Source of the DNA: Prionace glauca
Taxonomy: Eukaryota > Chordata > Chondrichthyes > Carcharhiniformes > Carcharhinidae
DNA length: 64,000 bases
Direction: 5' to 3'
Assembly (NCBI GenBank): GCA_037974335.1
Contig: CM075724.1
Coordinates: 71,976,850-72,040,849, forward strand
Both the position numbers and the translations under genes were made by a program. The stretch's first letter is position 1, and every line of letters starts with the position of its first letter. Below the pieces are notes generated by a model. That model did not search any database. It had not been told where the DNA came from and was given only the letters and a program-made list of their open reading frames with translations. Positions 21,294 to 31,993 of the stretch are shown here, piece after piece.

Positions 21294-24260
21294 CTATCTA
21301 TAACCCCCAATCCCATTAAACCCCATATACTCATCCAGAAGTCTTTTAAAAGACCCCAGCGAGTTCGCCTCCACTACCGACGACGGCAGCCGATTCCAAA
21401 CACTCACTACCCTCTGAGTGAAAAACTTACCCCTAACATCACCTCTGTACTTCCCTCCCCGCACCTTAAATCTGTGTCCTCTCGTAGCGACCATTTCAAC
21501 CCGGGGAAATAGCCTCTGAGAGTCCACCCTATCTATTCCTCTCAACATTTTATAAACTTCTATCAGGTCGCCTCTCAACCTTCGCCTCTCCAGGGAAAAG
21601 AGTCCCAGCTCCCTCAACCTATCTTCATAAGGCATGCCTCCCAGTCCAGGCAACATCCTTGTAAATCTCCTCTGCACCCTTTCAATAGCTTCTACGTCTT
21701 TCCTATAGTGAGGCGACCAGAACTGCGCACAGTACTCCAAATGAGGCCTGACGAGGGTCCTGTAAAGTTGCAGCATTACCTCCCGACTCCTAAACTCAAT
21801 CCCTCGATTAATGAAGGCCAGTACACCATACGCCTTCTTGACCACCTCCTCCACCTGCGAGGCCGATTTAAGAGTCCTGTGAACCCGGACCCCGAGATCC
21901 TTCTGCTCTTCAACGCTACTAAGACGCCTGCCCTTAATAGTGTACTCGTTCATCCCGTTGGTTCTGCCGAAATGGACTACTACACATTTATCCGCGTTGA
22001 AGTCCATCTGCCACTTCTCCGCCCATTCCTGCATCCTATCTATGTCCTGCTGCAACTTTTGACATCCTTCCAGACCATCCACAACACCGCCGACCTTCGT
22101 GTCATCAGCGAACTTGCTAACCCATCCCTCCACTTCCTCATCCAGGTCATTTATGAAAATGACAAACAACAAGGGTCCCAGAACAGATCCCTGGGGCACC
22201 CCACTGGTGACTGACCTCCATTCCGAAAAAGACCCATCCACAACCACTCTCTGCCTTCTGCAGGCAAGCCAGTTCTGGATCCACAAGGCCAAAGGCCCTT
22301 GGATCCCAAGCCCTCTCACCTTCTCAAGAAGTCTTGCATGGGGGACCTTATCAAAAGCCTTGCTGAAGTCCATGTACACTACGTCCACGGCACTTCCTTC
22401 GTCAATGTGTTCAGTCACATTATCGAAGAACTCAACTAGGCTCGTAAGGCACGACCTGCCCTTGACAAATCCATGCTGACTATTCCTGATCATGTCAAAC
22501 CTCTCCAAATGGTCGTAAATCTTGTCCCTCAGAAGCCTCTCCATCAGCTTACCAACCACTGAGGTCAGACTCACCGGGCGGTAATTTCCCGGGCTATCTC
22601 TGTTCCCTTTCTTGAAAATAGGGACTACATCCGCAATCCTCCAATCTTCCGGAACCTCTCCCGTCTCCATTGACGACGCAAAGATCATCGCCAAGGGCTC
22701 TGCAATCACTTCCCTGGCCTCCCACAGTATCCTGGGGTACATCCCATCTGGTCCTGGCGACTTATCTACCTTGATAGAATTCAAAAGTTCTAACACATCC
22801 TCCTCTTTAATGTCCACGTACTCAATCTTTTCCACCTGCTGCAAGTCCATAGCAAGATCTCCCAAATCAGCTTCCACTGTGAATACTGATGCAAAGTACT
22901 CATTAAGCACCTCCGCCATTTCTTCTGGTTCTACACAGACCTTTCCCCCTTCATCTTTTATAGGTCCTATCCTTTCCCTTCTCACCCTTTTACCTTTCAC
23001 ATACTTATAGAAGGCCTTGGGATTTTCTTTAATCTTACCCGCCAAGGTCTTCTCATGACCCCTTCTGGCTCTCCTAATTTCCCTTTTAACCTCCTTTCTA
23101 CAGTCCTTATATTCTTCAAGATCCTTAACCTCTCCTAGTTCCCTGAACCTTTTGTATACCTTCCTTTTCCTCCTGACTAGGTTCAACACAGCCTTCGTGC
23201 ACCACGGTTCCCGCGACCTACCAAAACCCCCTTGCCTTATCGGAACATTGTCATGCAGAGCGCCAGACAGACATTCCTTGAATATCCGCCACCTTCCTTC
23301 GGTACTCTTCCCTAAGAATGCCTCCTTCCAGTTTATTTGTCCAAGTAACTTCCTGACTTCTTCGTATCTCCCCTTACTCCAGACAAACACCTTCCTAGCC
23401 TGTCTGATCCTATCTCGTTCCAATGCAATTGTGAAGGAGATAGAATTATGATCACCATTCCCAAGATGCTCTCCTAACGAGAGATCCATCACCTGCCCTG
23501 GTTCATTCGCCAGTACCAGGTCAAGTACTGCCTCACCCCTCGTAGGCTTGTCCACATACTGTGTCAGGAAACCTTCCTGAACACACCTAACAAACTCCTC
23601 TCCAGCCGAACCCCTTACTCTAGGGATATTCCAGTCGATGTTTGGGAAATTGAAGTCTCCCATCACGACCACTCTGTTTTTAATACATTTCTCCAGAATC
23701 TGGTTCCCTATCTGCACTTCAACTTCCCTGTCACTATTGGGCGGCCTATAGAATACACCCAGCAAAGTTTTCGACCCTATGCTGTTCGTAACTTCCACCC
23801 ACAGAGACTCTGTAGAAAGTCCCTCCACGGCATCCTCTTTCTCTGCAGCCATGACACTGTCCCTTATTAACAGTGCCACTCCACCACCTCTTCCGCCAGC
23901 CTCCCTGTCCTTCCTGAAACATCTGAAACCTGGCACCTGAAGTACCCAGTCCTGTCCCTGAGACATCCAAGTCTCCGTAATGGCCACCACATCACATTCC
24001 CAAGCAGCTATCCACGCCCTAAGCTCATCTACCTTATTTACTATACTCCTTGCATTAAAATACACACACTTCAGCCCCTCAGTCTGGGCATTTCCCTTCT
24101 CCACCTCCTGTCTAACCTCCCTCCCATGTTTCCTGCGGTCCTCCCCTACCTTTAAAGTATTAAAGCACATGCATTTCAAACCCTGCTCCGCCCCACCCCC
24201 ACTACGCCGTGCCTTGCATTCCCCATCTATGCCCCCCTCCCTTTCACCCCCTCTACTCAA
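21294..24260 (-). CDS. LINE A ORF2: endonuclease plus reverse transcriptase, intact
   Basis: 988 residues. The N-terminal APE-type endonuclease shows FNARSIVNKVDEL (near 70), AITETW, VVMGDFNFPNIDW (near 195) and GDHNS (catalytic His). A linker rich in Arg and Lys follows. The reverse transcriptase has KSPGPDGMYPR, GNYRPVSLTSVVGK, QHGFVKGRSC, YMDFSKAFDKVPH (first catalytic Asp), SGVPQGSVLGPLLF and FADDTK (catalytic pair, near 708). The C-terminal part carries the CR1-typical HLEYCAQFWSP and RRFTRMLPG stretches and ends NGIGGYR. The protein would nick target DNA and copy its own RNA there. G-L-K-C occurs twice near the start (27-30 and 62-65), suggesting a junction or duplication in the N-terminal leader. 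Confidence 0.95.
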   Translation of the reverse strand: MSRGGEREGGIDGECKARRSGGGAEQGLKCMCFNTLKVGEDRRKHGREVRQEVEKGNAQTEGLKCVYFNARSIVNKVDELRAWIAAWECDVVAITETWMSQGQDWVLQVPGFRCFRKDREAGGRGGGVALLIRDSVMAAEKEDAVEGLSTESLWVEVTNSIGSKTLLGVFYRPPNSDREVEVQIGNQILEKCIKNRVVVMGDFNFPNIDWNIPRVRGSAGEEFVRCVQEGFLTQYVDKPTRGEAVLDLVLANEPGQVMDLSLGEHLGNGDHNSISFTIALERDRIRQARKVFVWSKGRYEEVRKLLGQINWKEAFLGKSTEGRWRIFKECLSGALHDNVPIRQGGFGRSREPWCTKAVLNLVRRKRKVYKRFRELGEVKDLEEYKDCRKEVKREIRRARRGHEKTLAGKIKENPKAFYKYVKGKRVRRERIGPIKDEGGKVCVEPEEMAEVLNEYFASVFTVEADLGDLAMDLQQVEKIEYVDIKEEDVLELLNSIKVDKSPGPDGMYPRILWEAREVIAEPLAMIFASSMETGEVPEDWRIADVVPIFKKGNRDSPGNYRPVSLTSVVGKLMERLLRDKIYDHLERFDMIRNSQHGFVKGRSCLTSLVEFFDNVTEHIDEGSAVDVVYMDFSKAFDKVPHARLLEKVRGLGIQGPLALWIQNWLACRRQRVVVDGSFSEWRSVTSGVPQGSVLGPLLFVIFINDLDEEVEGWVSKFADDTKVGGVVDGLEGCQKLQQDIDRMQEWAEKWQMDFNADKCVVVHFGRTNGMNEYTIKGRRLSSVEEQKDLGVRVHRTLKSASQVEEVVKKAYGVLAFINRGIEFRSREVMLQLYRTLVRPHLEYCAQFWSPHYRKDVEAIERVQRRFTRMLPGLGGMPYEDRLRELGLFSLERRRLRGDLIEVYKMLRGIDRVDSQRLFPRVEMVATRGHRFKVRGGKYRGDVRGKFFTQRVVSVWNRLPSSVVEANSLGSFKRLLDEYMGFNGIGGYR

Positions 24261-24278
24261 TATCCCACCCCCCCCAAA

Positions 24279-24941
24279 TCAGTTTAAACCTCCCCACATA
24301 GCCTTTGCAAATTTACCCCCCAGGATATTGATTCCCCTCTGGTTCAGGTGTAAACCATCACTCATATAGAGGTCCCGCCTTCCCCAGAATGAGCCCCAAT
24401 TGCTTAAGTACCTGAACCCCTCCCTCCTGCACCATCCCCTCAGCCACGAGTTCAAACTTTCCCTCTCTCCATTCCTCTCTAAACTATCCCGTGGCACAGG
24501 CAAGAGTCCGGATATAACTATTCTTCCAGACTTGGCCTTTAGTTTCCACCCCAACTCCATAAATCTTTGTTTAATTTCCCCTTCCCTTAATCTCCCTATG
24601 TCATGTGTCCCCACATGAACTATAACTTGGGGTTGATCTCCCTCTCCCCTAAGAGTCCTGAATACCCTGTCCGATACATCCCGGACCCCAGCCCCAGGTA
24701 GGCAACACACCAGCCCCGAGTCCCTACCCTTACCTCCAACTCTCCTATCCGTCCCCTTAACTGTGGAGTCCCCAATCACGAGGCCCAACCTCTTACCCCT
24801 AACCACCTGAGATTTCCCAATAGGCTCACCCCCAGAGACCTGCTCCCTTTGGCTATCCCCAGTTGATTCCTCCTCAACTGTAGCCTCCAGGACCGAAAAC
24901 CTATTTTGGAGGGGAACAGCCCCAGGGGATTGACCCCCCAA
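24279..24941 (-). CDS. LINE A ORF1, C-terminal SGNH-type esterase part
   Basis: The 220-codon open segment holds an SGNH hydrolase fold: LVIGDSTVKG (catalytic Ser59 in this frame), GAGVRDVSD, IVHVGTHDIG (block III, G-T-H-D in place of the commoner G-T-N-D) and DGLHLN (catalytic Asp/His near the end). Esterase domains in ORF1 are known for some CR1-clade LINEs; their role in retrotransposition is not settled. The frame continues upstream as NRFSVLEATVEEES and KKQLGGQSPG to a TGA at 24974-24972. It ends 18 bp before the ORF2 ATG, so ORF2 is probably reached by reinitiation or a downstream start. Confidence 0.87.
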   Translation of the reverse strand: MGGQSPGAVPLQNRFSVLEATVEEESTGDSQREQVSGGEPIGKSQVVRGKRLGLVIGDSTVKGTDRRVGGKGRDSGLVCCLPGAGVRDVSDRVFRTLRGEGDQPQVIVHVGTHDIGRLREGEIKQRFMELGWKLKAKSGRIVISGLLPVPRDSLERNGERESLNSWLRGWCRREGFRYLSNWGSFWGRRDLYMSDGLHLNQRGINILGGKFAKAMWGGLN

Positions 24942-24971
24942 CTGCTTCTTTCCCCTCTTCCTGACAGTGAC

Positions 24972-25199
24972 TCAAGACTCATTTCTAGGAGTAACTATCT
25001 CCTGATAACTCCTTTCTAAGTCCTCCTCCATTTTCCGGATTATGCGGAGCTCCTCTAATTCCACCTCCAGCTCCTTTACACGCTCCTCCAGAAACTGCAC
25101 TTTTACACACTTCCCACAAGTAAAACCACCTGAAACACTGCTGGACTCCCTCACGACATACATCCCACAGGAGATGCAGCTTACAGCCTGAACTGCCAT
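24972..25199 (-). CDS. LINE A ORF1, N-terminal zinc-finger and coiled-coil part
   Basis: 75 residues. CISC and, 16 residues on, CGKC (Cys8, 11, 28, 31) form a small CxxC/CxxC zinc finger. A strongly charged heptad stretch VQFLEERVKELEVELEEL follows and should form a coiled coil for ORF1 multimerisation. The stop (TGA) corresponds to a TGG codon in the related copy near 53,410, so the full ORF1 once joined finger, coiled coil and esterase. This looks like a recent nonsense change in an otherwise intact element. Confidence 0.8.
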   Translation of the reverse strand: MAVQAVSCISCGMYVVRESSSVSGGFTCGKCVKVQFLEERVKELEVELEELRIIRKMEEDLERSYQEIVTPRNES

Positions 25200-25602
25200 C
25201 CCTGAAACTATTCCCAGCAGAAAAATAAAAATATATTAAAAAAAACCTTCCCCCACACTTATAATTAGGTTAGAGGAGGTGGAAGGGTGGGATTCTCTAC
25301 CAGTGTAGAGAATCGGGTATCCTCTCTGCGCTAATTTATAGGGTTAGGGACCCGAAAAAAACTACAAGTACCGGCAAGCGCCCTAGTGACGACTTCCGGT
25401 TTCTAACTTAATTTTAAAAAAACCGCCGAAACTCGCGACTTTAAAACTAAAATAAAAAGTTACCCAGTATAAACTTTTTGCTACCTTTTTGCTGCCTCCT
25501 CACTCGCCCAAAAATCGCTGCCTCTCAACTTTGCTCCACAGGAACAATGAGGCCGCGTCACGGAGGTAGGAGCTTTTTAAACCAGAAAAAAAAACTACAA
25601 GT
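25200..25602 (-). promoter_or_regulatory. LINE A 5' UTR with one full and one partial promoter-like monomer
   Basis: The stretch beginning AACTACAAGTACCG occurs near 25361 and again near 25589 (plus-strand reading), about 230 bp apart. The second copy is cut after about 14 bp, which marks the 5' end of the insertion. The unit contains ACTTCCGGT at 25392-25400, that is ACCGGAAGT on the element's own strand, a consensus ETS/GABPA site. A second LINE at 53,780-54,180 has the same unit repeated. Tandem 5' monomers that bring their own promoter are known in rodent L1. The same use here is inference. Confidence 0.6.
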
Positions 25603-25844
25603 ACCGCCATTCACACCTACTTGAATAGGAGACCACAACATGTTATACATCTCAACCTTTATCTTCTTGCTCCGAGCTAAGGTCACGATTCGCTTCAAGA
25701 AGTCCACAACCATCCCTGTTCCGAAGAAAAGCGAGGCTGCGTGCATTAATGACAAGCACGCAGTAGCTTTGACATCCGTAATTATGAGGTCCTAGGCAGG
25801 GTTCATTCTGGTAAGCATGAACTTCGGTCTCTTAGATTGTCTGG

Positions 25845-27020
25845 ATCCACTGCCACAATAGGGTTATTGCAAATGCAATTTACGCTCAACTCTGAAACAC
25901 CGGGATAACAAGGACATTTTGGCCAGGCTCGGATGTATTGACTATAGTTCAACCTGCAACACGATTATCCCAAAAAAAACTCATTTCCAAACGTCGTGGT
26001 CTCGGTATTGGCTCGCCTTCTGAGGCTGGATTCTAGACTTCCTTACTCAACAGACCACACTTAGTAAGGATAGGTAACAACACTTCCTCCGCGATTATCA
26101 TCAGCATTGTATCCTCCGCCCTCTACTGTATTCATTATACACTTAATACAGCATGAACGAACTCTGCTCCAACTCAATTTTCAAATGTGTTGATAGCATC
26201 AACGTAGTTTCAAACAATGATATCACGGAGTACAGAAAAGAGTTTGAGAAAAGGATGAAATGGTGTGATTAAAATAATCTCTCCCTCAATGGAAATAATA
26301 CAAACGAGATAATCATGAACTTCAGGAAACATGGTGGAATACGTGCCGCTGTCTACACCAATGGTGACGAAATGGAAATAGTCGGCAGCTTGAAGGTTTA
26401 TAGTGCTCAGATTACCAGCCAATATCTCATTGTCCTTTTATGCAAATACTATAGTTAAGGAAATCCACCGATGCCTCAACCTTATCAGAAGGCTAAGGAA
26501 ATTCGACATTTCCCGTAGGACTCACCAGTTTACACAGATACGCCATAGAAAGCAACCTTTCCAGATGCATCACTGCTTGGAATGTGTCCGGCTCTGCCCA
26601 AGTCCGCAAGAGCCTACAAAGGATTATGAGCAAAACCAAATCTAACATGCAAAGCAGCCTCACATCCATTGTCTCAGTCTACAATTTCTGCTGCCTCTGG
26701 AAAGTAGCCGGCATAATCGCAGATGCCACTCACACCAGACATACTCTTTTCCATCTTCTGCCATCAGGAAAAAAAACACAAAAGTCTGAAAAAGAGCCAA
26801 GAACACCTTCGTCCTTGCTGCCGTCTGGTTTTTGAGTAGCTATATATATGTTGAGCTGATCTGTTCAATCACCCAATCTGTAACGACAACAAACATTCTT
26901 TCCTTCTCCACCTGTAATCCGTGAACGATATTTCTCTTTACAGCATATTGTAAACATAAGAATCAACACTTTCCATGTGTCCCAATTATATGATAACATT
27001 AAATCAAATCCAAATCAAAT
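25845..27020 (+). mobile_element. L2/Rex1-like LINE relic
   Basis: The RT block DYSSACNTIIP (near 25,940) and the later NNLSLNGNNTNEIIMNFR correspond to the F-D-Y-S-S-A-F-N-T-I and K-T-K-E motifs of the L2/Rex1 group. It ends with a degenerate AAATCAAATCCAAATCAAAT tail at about 27,000. Broken into many frames. Confidence 0.65.
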
Positions 27021-27930
27021 GTCTCTTCAGATTCATTGGTTCAAATGAGGAGAAGCCCAGTCCACCATTTGTTTCCCTCACAGTTGCAAATATCATCTGC
27101 TAGCAACAATTTCAATTACTGTGCACTTATTTTTGCAATCTGGTAAACAGAAGAAATATGATCTTCAAGTTATAACTGAGTTCTCTACTCAAGTGAATAA
27201 AGTCGACTCATCATCTCTTTCAGCATAATCTTCCTGTTCAAATATTATAAATGGACTGATTCCATTTGTATTCCTAAACACGTCATTATCCCATCCTACT
27301 ACCTTTTGGGATCTGTTGATAGGCACTCTAACGTCCCTCATTTCTTTTACACTCCCCATAAAACTCACAACTGTGCATTGTATGGCTTAACATTACCAAA
27401 TGCATCTGCTCAAACGTCAGAAATTCGAATTCAATTTGCCCTTTTTCTGCCTACCTGGATATTCAATTGATATCTTGCACAGTTCTGCCAAGCTACTGCG
27501 AGCATATTCTTTTCTATTCTTAGCTGAACCAGGGGTCATCCCATGATTTGATGGTAAAGTGAACATGAGTAATATGATAGGCTTTTTTTGCCGAAAGTAG
27601 TTCTGTTGTTCTAATGATCCACAGCACGTCTTGGATGTTCAGTTCTGAGCTGCAATGTCGGTTCTGCATCTATGCCATTTATTACCGAGAACCCAAAGTG
27701 CATCACAAATGTCCAAAACAATAGCGGGGTAATATTCTGAAATTACAAAACGATGCATATTTTCTAGCAGCTGCATACTATTTAATATTTGTTAATCATT
27801 TTGCCAATTTACATGTAAGCATCCAAATCTTCTGAAACGTTTCTGTAAAAAAGGGACGTGTTAGCAAACAATATACTTCAGTGTCTGGAATCAGGGTTTA
27901 GCTTCGGCCTGTGTTGCCTGTCTCTGCTGT
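27020..27930. other. No gene seen
   Basis: AT-rich spacer between the L2-like tail and an HE1-like SINE with no coding pattern. Confidence 0.45.
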
Positions 27931-28240
27931 ATTTGCGTGTTCTTCAATATCTGCTTCGTTTTCCTCCCTGTGCATTGCTTTCCTCCCACAGTCTCAAGAT
28001 TTGCAGGTTAGGCAGATGGGCCACGCTAAAGTGACTCATTTTTGCCCAAAGAGTTGTAGGATCAGTGGATTACGACGTTAAATGGGCCTGTGAGAAATGA
28101 CACTCGGCGTGGGAAGAATGCGGGATGGAATGGTGGCAGTAATTGAGATCGGGCAAGACACTCCTTTGGAAAGTCTGTACAGAATCTACGGATCGAATAG
28201 CTCCTTCTGCACTATCGAGATTCTATGGTTCTACGAAGTA
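27930..28240 (+). mobile_element. HE1-like SINE, strongly diverged
   Basis: TTTCCTCCCACAGTCTCAAG, GCAGGTTAGGCAGATGGGCC and TTCTGCACTATCGAGATTCT follow HE1 order. The head is decayed. Old insertion. Confidence 0.55.
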
Positions 28241-28731
28241 GGCCAAACAGTCCATCGAGATTCTTCATTATACCAAATGGTCAATATTGGGCTTCAACTC
28301 CAAATTGCTGCTGCTCCTCGTATCCCTTAATACTCTCGGGTATCGTAAGATTATCCTAATCTGAAATGTAAAGGAACAGATGAAGTTGTGTCATTTTTAA
28401 ATGGAAATAACCGGCTCTATGTGTGCAGTACAGCAACCAGGTAATATCGCAAGCAGTATTGTTTCTTCTGATTCAAAACATTTTGCATTAAACCCATTTT
28501 CGTTGTTGCTTCATGTGTTAATTCAATGATTCAATGAATGCAGCACATCCTGATTGAATTGATAGTGGACACGTTCGCTCAATCATTTCATTACATTGAA
28601 ACTTAAAATGATGATGCGACATTTTTGAAGACAACCTGCTTGTAGGTGACGTAAATAACTAATGCGTGAGAGCACACCTGTCTTACTGAACGTAGGCTTA
28701 GTTTTAATTTTTCAAGAGTGAGAGGGTATAT

Positions 28732-29055
28732 TGTTAGACGTAACCAATGACAACATTAGACCTGTTGTATGTGACCAATGCTAACAAGCTATAAGGGTCA
28801 AATGACCGAGTAAACAATGTAACCAACGCCAAAAATGATGTGGTGGTCTGATGACCAGCTGAGCTTAGTATAAATAAAAATCTCTTGGGAAATGGGGAGA
28901 GCTTGGAATCGGCCAGGATGAGGCCTGAAGTGCTGTATTAAATTGTTATCTTTGATTTATGATTTGGAATAAGCCTTGGTTTGTTTCTTTGCCTCTCGTT
29001 GAAGAGTTCCTTCTCGTGGATCAACATTAATCGCAGAGTGAAACCCATTGTAACA
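28732..29055 (+). repeat. Putative 5' LTR of the fossil
   Basis: TG...CA ends, a TATA-like box near 28,870 and direct position before the gag-like start support an LTR. No second copy is in the window, so the call rests on context. Confidence 0.5.
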
Positions 29056-31400
29056 TCGTGTTTGTTTTAAAGAAGTGTTACAACCATGAAAGGAGGTCGA
29101 AGTAAACTGACGGGATTTGATTTCCCTGCTCTCCGCCCACTCCACCCCTTTTCAGATGCTGAACTATACCAGCAATGGAAGGCATAGTTGCAAATGTGGA
29201 CCCTTGTCACTGCAGTACCGAAAACAAAGCAAGGCATGCCATTGGCATTGTGCTTCTGCTTAGAGCAAGATAAGGAGCAAGACATTTTCTGATCGGAGAG
29301 CAAATGTCCGAAACAAAAGGAGGCCGACAGCTTGTGCTACCAGACTTAAATAAGCTTTACCAAAAAGACGAATTCTTGGAGAATTATTAGGATGGGTGAT
29401 GTTTGACAAGATTAGGAAATACGATGTCCAGTCCATGAAGAAATATATCATCAATTTAATAGGGCTCATAACAGGCTATGCGAATTTAATTTGGAGATTC
29501 CAGATTGGCCTTTAAATTGTTGGATTGTGAGTGTCTTTCGCGAGTGGATATTATTTTAGTAATGCCTGGAATGCAATTAAGGGAAACCGAGCCGTTCTTT
29601 GATCAAATAGCATCATCATTAAAAATAGTTTTTCGAGGAACATTCGTTCCCCGCAACGTTTTTCAGTTTGGATTCGATTGCGAAAACACACAAAATGGAG
29701 AAGTCAGTGAAAACTCAACCACATGCCGGACCAAGTGGTAAACGACGGCCCTTAAATAGAGACGGTTACGCCAATAACAGAAGTACTGTTTAAACCGGAT
29801 ATAAAGACGAGAACCCATTTCATGATTTGGAAAGAGGACGCACATGGGAAACTGATAAAAGGCATTGAACTCGAAGAGATGCTACAGGATTACAACTCAC
29901 TATTTCCAACGTGATACTCCATATCGCTGTGTAGTAAACTGCCCAAAAAGAAGAAATTGTCCTTTCGAATTACATGTGATACACAACACGTGGAAACCGA
30001 CTGTGTTGCGGATAATGACCAGCAAGCCATTGTTTTGGTGGCAGGAAAGTTGAATCCTGTAATGAGCGCCCTGATGATAGATTATTTCAATTGTGTTATT
30101 TTACATACTGGATGCACGTCCACTCTCTGCTGCCAAAAAATGGCTAAATTCCTATTTGGGGTCTCTTCGTCAGAAAGACTGAAAGATAGCAAACAAAATT
30201 ATAGCTCTACCTGTTTTAGATTTGGAGATGACCTTAGGTTAACGTCGTCAAAGGGTACTTCCCTTTGGGATTGCGGCAATCAACTTATTCTTACATACAA
30301 ATGTCGTTTCTTTGTTGTTAAGAAAGTCTGCGATGAAGAAAGTGCAGATGATAAAACCGTGGTATTTGGGGAAAACTGTGGCCCTGAATTTTGACAAGAT
30401 CCGGCCATTATTGTCTTCCCTTAAGCAGACCAAATATATCGGACCAAAGGATTCATGATGCAATGGTATCATTTTTAGAAAGTAGCGCGATGGTTAAAAA
30501 TATTATTCTGAAACTCCATACGCAGTTTGTTCACCCATCATTACAGAGACTGAATGCATTGTTGCAGCAAGTAGGTTGTTGCACAAGAATTATAATGACC
30601 TTATAGAACAAATACCAACGCAGTGTGAAATTTGGATAAAATATAGGACACTCCAGTTTTTAGTTGCGAGTCTACCACAAGCAGGATATTTCAATGATGT
30701 AGAGCGATAGATCCAAATATATGGTACGAGACAAAGGCATCTATCTACTGCAAGTCATGGGCATGACCACCCGGTTTAGCATATCTACCGTGGTTTATAG
30801 CAAAGATAAAAATATCATTACAGATAAAATTATGACCCACTACATAAATATTTCTCCAACCAATATCTTGAAAATATTGCTCCGTTCAGTTCAATATAGT
30901 GACACTTCGGTGTCACTATTCCATTCACATTCAGTGTCCCCTTGTTCAATGTGGCATGGTTCCGATCTTGAATTGATGATCATGCGTTGAGACCGTAGCT
31001 GTTCCATTTTGCATCATGAACTGACACAAATCTACCACTTGATGTGCAACTCGGATTGGACATAATTTCCTTCCGTACCGGTGTGCACCACGATAACAAA
31101 AAAATCTTATTTGTCGCCAAATCATCAAAGCGTCTGAAAACACAGAGAATCCCGTGAAAATCTCTGTTTCTGCGTTACAAAGTTGTCGTACAAATATGCT
31201 CACCATCACGTTATAACACTTCACTTTGCATACTGCATTAATTCGTGTGATTTGTACTTCGATCCTTCCGAGGTCAGTATATATTGTACCCAATGTGTTA
31301 CCTCTTGTATTGTGCACCGGAATGCAAATATATGACATATACGATTCCCGCAAAATGTCTTTAGGCATTAAATGTTCGTTGGATTCACCACATTAAGATT
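28732..31400 (+). mobile_element. LTR-retrotransposon fossil: LTR, gag, protease, integrase
   Basis: A likely 5' LTR of about 324 bp (28732-29055) starts TGTTAGACG and ends GTAACA, with a TATA-like AGTATAAATAAAA inside. A gag-like start follows (MKGGRSKLTGFDF, 29,085). A protease part shows LHTGCTSTLC and RFGDDLRLTS (30.1-30.3 kb). An integrase zinc-binding and core part shows SGHYCLPL, LHTQFVHPSLQRLNALLQQ and TTRFSISTVVYSKDKN (30.4-30.9 kb). Protease followed directly by integrase is Ty1/copia-like order. RT and a 3' LTR were not found. It is broken in several places and looks old. The right end is approximate. Confidence 0.65.
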
Positions 31401-31439
31401 GCTTCTGATTTATCACCTTGGATCGAAAAAGAAAATGGA

Positions 31440-31800
31440 CGACATCGCATTCGTCTTTGTTGAACTGCATTTCCCACAATCTGCGCATTCACTCTATTGA
31501 GTGATAATTTTCATTATCTCAAGATTGTTTCTGGCAATTCACACTTTACCCTGTTAGCCAACCACAATATATTTGCAGACTGAAATTGGCTCACGGCTGA
31601 CACCTGAGTAGCTGTTCGGTTTATCTTTCTTATATTTAACTAATGTCATTTTTTCCTCACTCACTATACCTCGAAGATTTTCAATCCCTATGAGATGTTT
31701 TCTCTCCTCCAAACTAAGATTTATGCTGCATATTTTTTTTCTTTTTCATTTTAGGTGGCCGCTGCTTTCCTCAGCCCTAGGTTTCCTTTCTCAAAACTCT
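31440..31800. other. Possible antisense CR1 relic, no gene seen
   Basis: T-rich text with CTGTTAGCCAACCACAAT and TCACTCACTATACCTCG weakly resembles decayed antisense CR1. No open frame or splice-bounded exon stands out. Confidence 0.25.
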
Positions 31801-31952
31801 GCCAATATTTACCCCAATTTCTTTGGTGAAAAGACTTCTGCAATTTGTACTTTCCGATGGAGTTTTAATGCAATGTCTGTAATCGTCTCTTGCATCAGAG
31901 GATGGCGAGTGTGTGTGATTATCTGGATGACGATATTTGTGTGAGCAGCTGA

Positions 31953-31993
<41 letters not shown>

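Larger units (their letters stand above)
21205..25602 (-). mobile_element. Near-complete young CR1-clade LINE (lineage A)
   Basis: On the minus strand it runs from a partly repeated 5' UTR (25200-25602) through ORF1 (25199-24279) and ORF2 (24260-21294) to a 3' end of TTCTATG-type repeats (plus strand: repeated AGAACAT at 21205-21230). ORF1 with zinc finger, coiled coil and esterase, ORF2 with endonuclease and reverse transcriptase but no RNase H, and a short 3' repeat instead of poly(A) are all CR1-clade traits. ORF2 is unbroken over 988 codons. Short copies of its 3' end at 1635-2175 and 15051-15412 are nearly identical, so the lineage was active recently. One in-frame TGA in ORF1 is the only obvious defect. 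No clear target-site duplication was seen. Confidence 0.93.

Noticed and set aside
22612-23010. Long plus-strand frames inside 21.3-25.0 kb
   Set aside because: Antisense shadows of the LINE A ORFs, with no own motifs.
30946-31368. 140-codon minus-strand frame across the end of the LTR fossil
   Set aside because: No recognised domain, no splice or promoter support, and it overlaps the fossil on the other strand.
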